Assembly: GCA_010094045.1 (NCBI GenBank)
Contig: ML986628.1
Coordinates: 235,145-247,379, forward strand
DNA: 12,235 bases
Source: Lojkania enalia
Taxonomy: Eukaryota > Ascomycota > Dothideomycetes > Pleosporales
Direction: 5' to 3'
The notes under the pieces are model-generated. The model did no database searches, was not told the origin of the DNA, and saw nothing but the letters and a program-made list of their open reading frames with translations. A program made the position numbers and the translations under genes. Below, one piece after another: positions 7,006 to 12,235 of the stretch (positions are counted from its first letter, which is position 1; each line of letters opens with the position of its first letter).

Positions 7006-10000
7006 AATACTGAGTTGTACGGATAAGTAGTTCTTTAGTAAAGTTCCGCCCTATATCCCGTTCGAATTCTTTTAAAGCGATTATATCTTTATAGTTACTC
7101 TAGTCGTTCTATAAGGGTATAGTATAACTAGTCTACTTATAAAGGAACTGCCGTTTTAGGCCGCCTCTCCTCTTACTAATTACTCGTACGTCTTAGATTT
7201 TCTTAAGCTCCTATTCATCTTTATTTCTAACGCTGATTAGTACTGGTTAATAGTCGTCCTATATTTAACTTAGTAACAGGTCTTAAGTAATAGGGCGAAG
7301 TAGTATTATATAGAAGATATTATAAATTTCTAATAGGGTATCTAGTTAGTATATATTTTATCTAACAGTCTTATTAACTATATATTATTAATAGAGCTTA
7401 TAAAACTTCTTTTTTCTTATAGAGTCTATCTTAATATTATATATATTAAGCTAAACTTTATCCCCTAATTAATATTATAATATAAAATCCTTTATATAAT
7501 TGTAAATTTCTTACTACTACTATTATACGTAGGCTATTATTACTTATATAAATTCGACGCAGTCTTTTAGTTTACTAATAATCTATTTTACTATATAAAT
7601 AGGGTCTCTAGACTACTCTATTAGCAGCTCCTCTTCTAGTTATATAGACTCTTCTAAGTTTAGGTAATAGCTATAAGTAAGAAAGAATAGGCTAACTCTT
7701 ATAGAGGAAGTGTTTCTAGTACTAACAGTAATCTAAGCTAATAGTAGCTATAGATCCTAGTTATCCTAATAGTAGTTATAATAGTAGTAGAGAAGCTCTT
7801 TAAGTAGCTAGTTTATATACTCTATACTTCCGTCAGTTTCTAGATAATATACTGTTAATAGCCTTTACTTAATCTTAAGAATTTGGTAGACGCATGCCTA
7901 TACGTCTTATATAAACTACTCTCCTCTATTAGAGACTATTATTTATAAGAGCCTATAATATACTATAAAATACTCGATAAACTTATTAGCTAATATTTAG
8001 TTCTTAAGATCTGGGACGGTAATAAAGAGTACTTCTTTACTTAAACGGTCTATAATAATAAGAATATACTTATTACTATATGTAGTTCTTAGTAAGTTAA
8101 TAATATAGTCTATTAAAATTTCTAACTATACCCTCTTAAGGACTAGAAAAAAATATAGTAGGCCTTTTTTTCTAGAATACTAAACTATATTCCTACTATA
8201 AAAGTAGTAATTTTATATAAAGCGTTTAATATCCGCTACTATTCTAGATTAAAAGTAGCGCCGTAATATTAACCCAATCGTAATATTCTTACTAGAGTAG
8301 CTAGCTAAATAAGTGTTGTAAGTCTCTTTAATTAGCTTTATATAAAGTAGCTCGCTCTTAAGAACCTAAGCGCATTCTTTCTATATTAATCTATCTTCTA
8401 GGACTAAGAGGTTAGATAGGCTAATCTTAAGGTAATAGAGGGTTTCTAGAAGTATTCTCTCTCCTACTTTAGTAGTATAAAGAAGTATAGTATACGTCTT
8501 ATCTTTTTCTTAGGTATCTTACTATAAGGTTTCTATTAGTATTTGCTACTCCTCATATAATATCTTAGTTATAGACTCCTCTTTATCTATAGATTCCTCC
8601 CTTAATATAGAGTCTTCTAGAGTAATTACCTCTACCTAATTATTAGGAGTATCTTTAGTATGCTAGTTTCTGGTTCGTATAGGGGCTGTATAAACTCTAT
8701 TCTTAAAATCGGATAGTTTAAAGAGTTAGCTAATTCTTCTCTAAATCTACTTATTATTAGCTTCTTTTAGAAGATCCTAATTGTAACGCGAGAGAGTATT
8801 AGTTAGAATATTAAGCTTACCCAGCTTATATTTAAACTAGAAGTTAAACTAGGTAAAGAATACTATCTACTTTATCTAGTACTTAAAAAGCTTTTATATC
8901 TTAGTAAAGTATTTTAGATTATAGTAATCTATATAAACTATAAAGTACGTAAATAGTTTTAAAAATTTCTTCTATTCCTTAAAGTATTATATAACTACTA
9001 GTAATTCCTTATTATAGATTAGGTAGTTATACTGCATAGGAAGTATTTACTTTAATATAAAAGCGATAGATTATAGAACTCCTTTATTATTATATTATAA
9101 AAATATACTTCTAGTATACTAGCTAAAAGTATTATACTCTAGAATCGTTTCCCTTTTAAAATTATATTAGGCTAACGCTAGTACTTATATAAAGTATTAC
9201 TTTAGGTAATTAAAGGTAGTAAGTACCTAATTATTAAGTTAAAACTATTTCTTCTCTTATTTTCTTTAGGTAAAAGCTGTTAGTAGAGCAACTACTTTAG
9301 AAAATTCTTTAATAAACTGGCGGTAGAAGTTTATAAAGCCTAAAAAGCTTTATATACTATAAACTAATATAGGCGCTTCTTAGTTCTAGATTACCTTAAC
9401 TTTCTATAGGTCTATTTAAATATCTTTTTCTATATTAATAATAAAGCTAAGATATTTTATTATACGGACCTTAAATTCGCACTTATTAATATTAAGTTAG
9501 AGGTTAGCATCTATTAGCTTTTAAAGGATTACTTTAACGTAGTACTAATAGTCTTATAGAAAGCTATCTGTATATATAAGAATATTATCTAAGTATACTA
9601 AGATAAAGTCGCCTAAATACTCCTAGATTATATAATTAATATACTATTAGAAGGTATTTAGAGTATTTATAAGGTTAAAGGGTGTAACTAGCTACTTATA
9701 TAAACTATAGTAGGTTGTAAATACTATCTTCTACTCGTCTCCTTCTTTAATTCGGATCTTATTAAATATAGCAATAATATTAAGTTTTGTAAACTATTTA
9801 GCTCGACTAATTTAATTTAGCGTTTCTCGGATTAAAGGTAGAAAGTAGTAGTCTTTCTATATAATAGTATTTAGAGCGTGGTAGTTAATATAGAAGTAGA
9901 AGCTACCCCCTAGTTTTCGTATAAATAGGACTGGTGCTATAGCTAGGGAGTTGCTAACCTAAATAAATCCTTTATTAAAGAGCTTTATTAGGGTCTTCCG

Positions 10001-10830
10001 AAGGATAAGGAGTATCTCCTATAATATTCTATATAAAGGACCTGAGGGGATCTTTAGAGGGCTTCTATCTTTCCTTTCTAGCTTAATTATATAGTCTACT
10101 CCTAGTCTTAAAGATAGTAGCTTATTAGCTTCCTGTTAATTAAAGGCATAGAGCTACTATATATATTTCTTAGGGAGTTTCGTATAAGGGTCTATTTTTA
10201 GCTTATTTTTTAGAGCCTTCTAAATATTGGCTATATTAACAGTAAAGATATAGGGTAGTTTAGTAAGAGAATCTTATAGGTATTACCTATAATATTTCGC
10301 TATAGTAGAGAAAGTATATACTAAAACTTAAGTAATATTAGCTATATATTATAACTTCTAAAGTTCCTGGTTTTATATATTTACCCCCATTTTATAAATA
10401 TATAGGATTTCTATTTTTAGGTTAATAATTTTATCCTTACTTTACCTTTATGAACGTTCTAAAATTATATTATAATCTTCTTCTATCCTTAAAACTATGT
10501 AAGTAAATACCCGACCTAGACTTACCTAACTCCTACCTATATCTAGTAAGTTAATAATAGCTACCTCTCTAATAATTCTAGCCGAGAAATTGCTAAATAA
10601 TAAGGCTGTTAATAGCGTTAGGAGGTAGAAGTATTCTAGTCCAGCCTTTTATATAATCCTTTTCTTAACTATTATATATAAGTTACAGCTATTATCTATT
10701 AAGGCGAGAAGACTAAAGGTATTATTAAGTAGTATAGGGGTTATAAATAGAGCGCTAGTTATCCGAAATTAATTAAATTTATCTAGTACTTACTTATTTA
10801 CCTACCCTTTTTATAGCTCTAAGCGCCGAC
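7004..10830 (-). pseudogene. G2 pol pseudogene: PR-RT-RNase H-IN-chromodomain
   Basis: Every recognisable piece lies in one phase (codon starts at 1 mod 3 on the - strand) over about 3.8 kb, so base changes dominate and indels cancel or are absent. In order: protease A-L-I-D-N-S-C at about 10684-10704 (family D-S-G; Gly to Ser); RT from about 10015, with L-F-N-K-G-F-I and A-P-V-L-F-I (about 9915-9985) and R-I-K-E-G-D-E, then the catalytic box V-Y-L-D-N at 9584-9598 (family YLDD, second Asp lost); connection F-L-G-F-I-N-F-Y-R-Q-F near 9310-9350; RNase H with L-E-Y-N near 9136 (Asp to Asn); integrase zinc region near 8165-8215 and core with I-D-Y-I-I-N-L (8095-8115) and I-I-I-D-R-L-S-K; chromodomain at 7060-7215. 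Final TAG at 7004-7006. Dozens of stops fit Gln, Trp or Arg codons. Confidence 0.85.
7060..7215 (-). other. Chromodomain at the C-terminus of G2 integrase
   Basis: In the pol phase, E-L-K-K-I-[stop]-D-V-R-V-I leads into R-Q-F-L-Y-K-[stop]-T-S-Y-T-I-P and then N-Y-K-D-I-I-A-L-K-E-F. This follows the chromodomain pattern (E-x-I-L-D ... F-L-V-K-W-x-G-Y ... W ... A-L-x-x-F), with both aromatic-cage Trp positions now TAG. In chromoviruses this domain binds methylated histone H3 and steers insertion into heterochromatin, which fits an insertion inside older silenced elements. It is followed within 60 bp by the pol stop. Confidence 0.72.
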
Positions 10831-12009
10831 TTCTGTTTAAAGTAATACTTTTCCCGTCCTATTAGCTTAGGCTATATCTCTATATTCCTTATTATACTAA
10901 ATAGGCTCTAGCAGTATTATATAAGTCTAATTAAACTATATACTACTCCTAGGCGGAGTATAATAGCAGCTTTAAGTAAAGTAACCTCTATTTCTATAAG
11001 TAAAATAGATATTCTATTATTTCTAAGCCTTTAGCTCTTTCTCGGTAATATTTCTTATCTTCTCTAGTAGCTAAGGCCTTATATCTAGGCGCTGTATAAG
11101 TCCGCGATTAGCTGTTAGTATCTAGTCTATAGTATTATTAATAGTAGCTAACTATTATAGTTGCGGGAGCAGCGTAAGTAACTATTCCTAGCTATCTCTT
11201 ATCCAACTAGTCTTCCCCCTACTAAAGGACTATATAAAAGTGCTATCGAGTTTAGCTACTTTAAAATAGTTATTAAGAATATAAAGTTTCTATATAAAGG
11301 TCGTATATAATATAAGGTCTTCCTTACCAACGCTGTTAATTATTAATTAGCGGAGCTTAGGATAAATCTTTCCTTCTAGATCTTATATCTTAACTTAGTC
11401 TAGGTAAGAGTTATATAATGCTTCTATAGAGAGACGATTATACTTAACTAGAAACTTAATAAAAGTTTTATTAACTTATTTTAAGTTTTTAAACTTGATC
11501 CTAGTTTATTTCTAATAATAGGGGTTATTATATCGTATATCTATAATTATCTAGAATTTATTATAGATAAGAGTACCTATAGTAATATATTTTTTATACG
11601 ACTAAAAGTATATTCTAGTATTACTCTTATAAAATAATACTATATAGGCTACTACTATTATATCTATTAAGCCTATAGATAAACTATTAATATAGATCTT
11701 AATCTTTATACTACTTTTCTAAATAGAGTATATTTTACAGTCTTCTTAGAACTTGTCCGACTTATTAAGTATAACTTTCGTATAAATAGGCTTAGTAGAT
11801 ATTAATAGTATAGTTAGTAAGACGCTCCTCTTAAAGGCTAAATACTTATTTAGTTGCTCTTTAAGCTTGTAATAAAGGCTTGTTCTTTTAAGTTACTATT
11901 ACTACTTTTCTTTCTCTAGGTATTCTAGCTTGGCTACTATTTCAGCGAACTGTCTCTATACAGTTGCTATATCGAATTCTTATTCTACTAGTCTATTTTA
12001 GTCTATAAC
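10831..12009 (-). pseudogene. G2 gag pseudogene with CCHC knuckle
   Basis: The phase 0 mod 3 on the - strand runs from about 12009 (an ATA near 12005-12007 may be a former ATG) through a Gln/Lys/Glu-rich N-terminus with coiled-coil character (K-L-E-Y-L-E-K-E-K near 11910-11940), the gag core (I-K-F-K-N-L-K ... F-I-K-F-L-V-K-Y-N-R-L near 11440-11510), and a C-terminal zinc knuckle at 10966-11007. There the pattern C-X2-C-X4-H-X4-C reads Y-X2-Y-X4-Y-X4-C: three of four ligands are Tyr through TGY/CAY to TAY and only the last Cys is left. pol follows in the -1 phase relative to gag. The boundaries are approximate. Non-functional. Confidence 0.72.
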
Positions 12010-12075
12010 TTCGTATAGTAGTAGATCTACTTAGTAGTTAAGATAGAATCTGGTATAGTATAAGCTTTAACAAAT

Positions 12076-12235
12076 TAAGAAGGTCTAAGAATAAAACGGT
12101 GTAACGGCGCAGGTAAGATAATGGGTCCGAATGCGGCACGAATCCACTCAGAGGTATATAGGAGTGCGTGGGGGTTCAGGGACCTAGGAATTCCATTAAC
12201 ACCTATAGGCCTTGTACGAAAGGATATAGAAGAAC
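12076..12235 (-). repeat. Probable 5' LTR of G2, partial (continues beyond window)
   Basis: The first 24 bases repeat the start of the 6774 LTR and the position is directly upstream of gag, as expected for a 5' LTR. From 12100 on, the sequence looks quite different from the rest of the window: about 13 CA/TG dinucleotides in 135 bp and visibly higher GC, with no stop-rich RIP pattern. Either this LTR copy escaped RIP, or only a short LTR end is present and other DNA follows. Confidence 0.45.

Larger units (their letters stand above)
6774..12235 (-). mobile_element. G2: near-complete chromodomain Gypsy element (chromovirus)
   Basis: Inserted in FotB on the - strand. From right to left: probable 5' LTR (12076 onward), gag, protease, RT, RNase H, integrase, chromodomain, polypurine tract, probable 3' LTR. 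The internal part is about 5.1 kb. The domain order and the integrase-linked chromodomain place it among fungal chromoviruses (the MAGGY/Skippy-like branch in general terms; I cannot assign a named family). Catalytic sites are mutated throughout. A 5-bp target duplication should begin with the five bases before 6774 (GTTAG), but the right copy is outside the window. Confidence 0.85.

Noticed and set aside
10815..10845. TTTAAAC slippery heptamer for gag-pol frameshifting in G2
   Set aside because: The heptamer exists, but the TTA-AAC codons fall in the pol phase, not the gag phase, so it cannot work as a -1 site in the usual way.
12040..12075. tRNA primer-binding site of G2
   Set aside because: The sequence next to the inferred LTR end (AATTTGTTAAAGCTTATACT on the element strand) does not begin with TGG and does not fit a tRNA 3' end convincingly; RIP prevents a reliable call.
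12100..12235. Start of a host gene
   Set aside because: Base composition is normal for coding DNA, but the 135 bp show no clear start, splice signal or protein similarity I can support, and the LTR explanation is at least as good.

Overview
The window looks like repeat-dense heterochromatin from a filamentous ascomycete fungus (Pezizomycotina), of the AT-rich 'RIP-island' type. I see no intact gene. It is a pile of transposable elements inserted into one another and heavily mutated by a process matching repeat-induced point mutation (RIP: CpA to TpA, seen as TpG to TpA on the other strand). Glutamine and tryptophan codons have become stops, TGY Cys codons have become TAY Tyr, and catalytic Asp codons have become Asn. 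Kilobase-long reading frames often stay in phase, so the damage is almost all base transitions rather than indels. Element names (G1, G2, G3, FotA, FotB) are mine. I cannot name the species.

Layout, left to right. (1) G1, a Ty3/Gypsy retrotransposon on the + strand: the end of reverse transcriptase plus RNase H (to 840), then the rest of RNase H and the start of integrase (2713-3367). (2) FotA, a complete Fot1/Pogo-type (Tc1-mariner superfamily) DNA transposon at 841-2712, coding on the - strand, with 70-bp terminal inverted repeats (TIRs) and a TA target duplication. It splits the G1 frame. (3) G3, a second + strand Gypsy element from about 3368 to 6393: probable 5' LTR, leader, gag with a decayed zinc knuckle, protease, and the first part of reverse transcriptase. 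(4) FotB, the left end of a different Fot1/Pogo transposon at 6394-6773 (+). (5) G2, a nearly full-length chromodomain Gypsy element (chromovirus) on the - strand: probable 3' LTR at 6774-6978, polypurine tract, pol (protease, RT, RNase H, integrase, chromodomain) in one phase from about 10.83 kb down to 7004, and gag up to about 12.0 kb. Its 5' LTR probably starts at 12076 and leaves the window.

The order implies nesting: G1 was hit by G3, G3 by FotB, and FotB by G2, with FotA an independent hit in G1. None of G1, G3 or FotB shows its other half here, so the missing halves should lie to the right of the window in reverse order (rest of FotB, rest of G3 pol plus 3' LTR, rest of G1 integrase). 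FotA is visibly less mutated than the Gypsy copies, and its TA target lies in what is best read as a Gln codon already converted to TAG. It therefore probably arrived after the first wave of RIP.

I found no convincing new biological system. The most informative features are the nesting, the RIP record left in the FotA inverted repeats, an in-frame 12-bp tandem repeat at the left edge, a roughly 1-kb uncharacterised stretch between gag knuckle and protease in G3, and a non-RIPed right edge.
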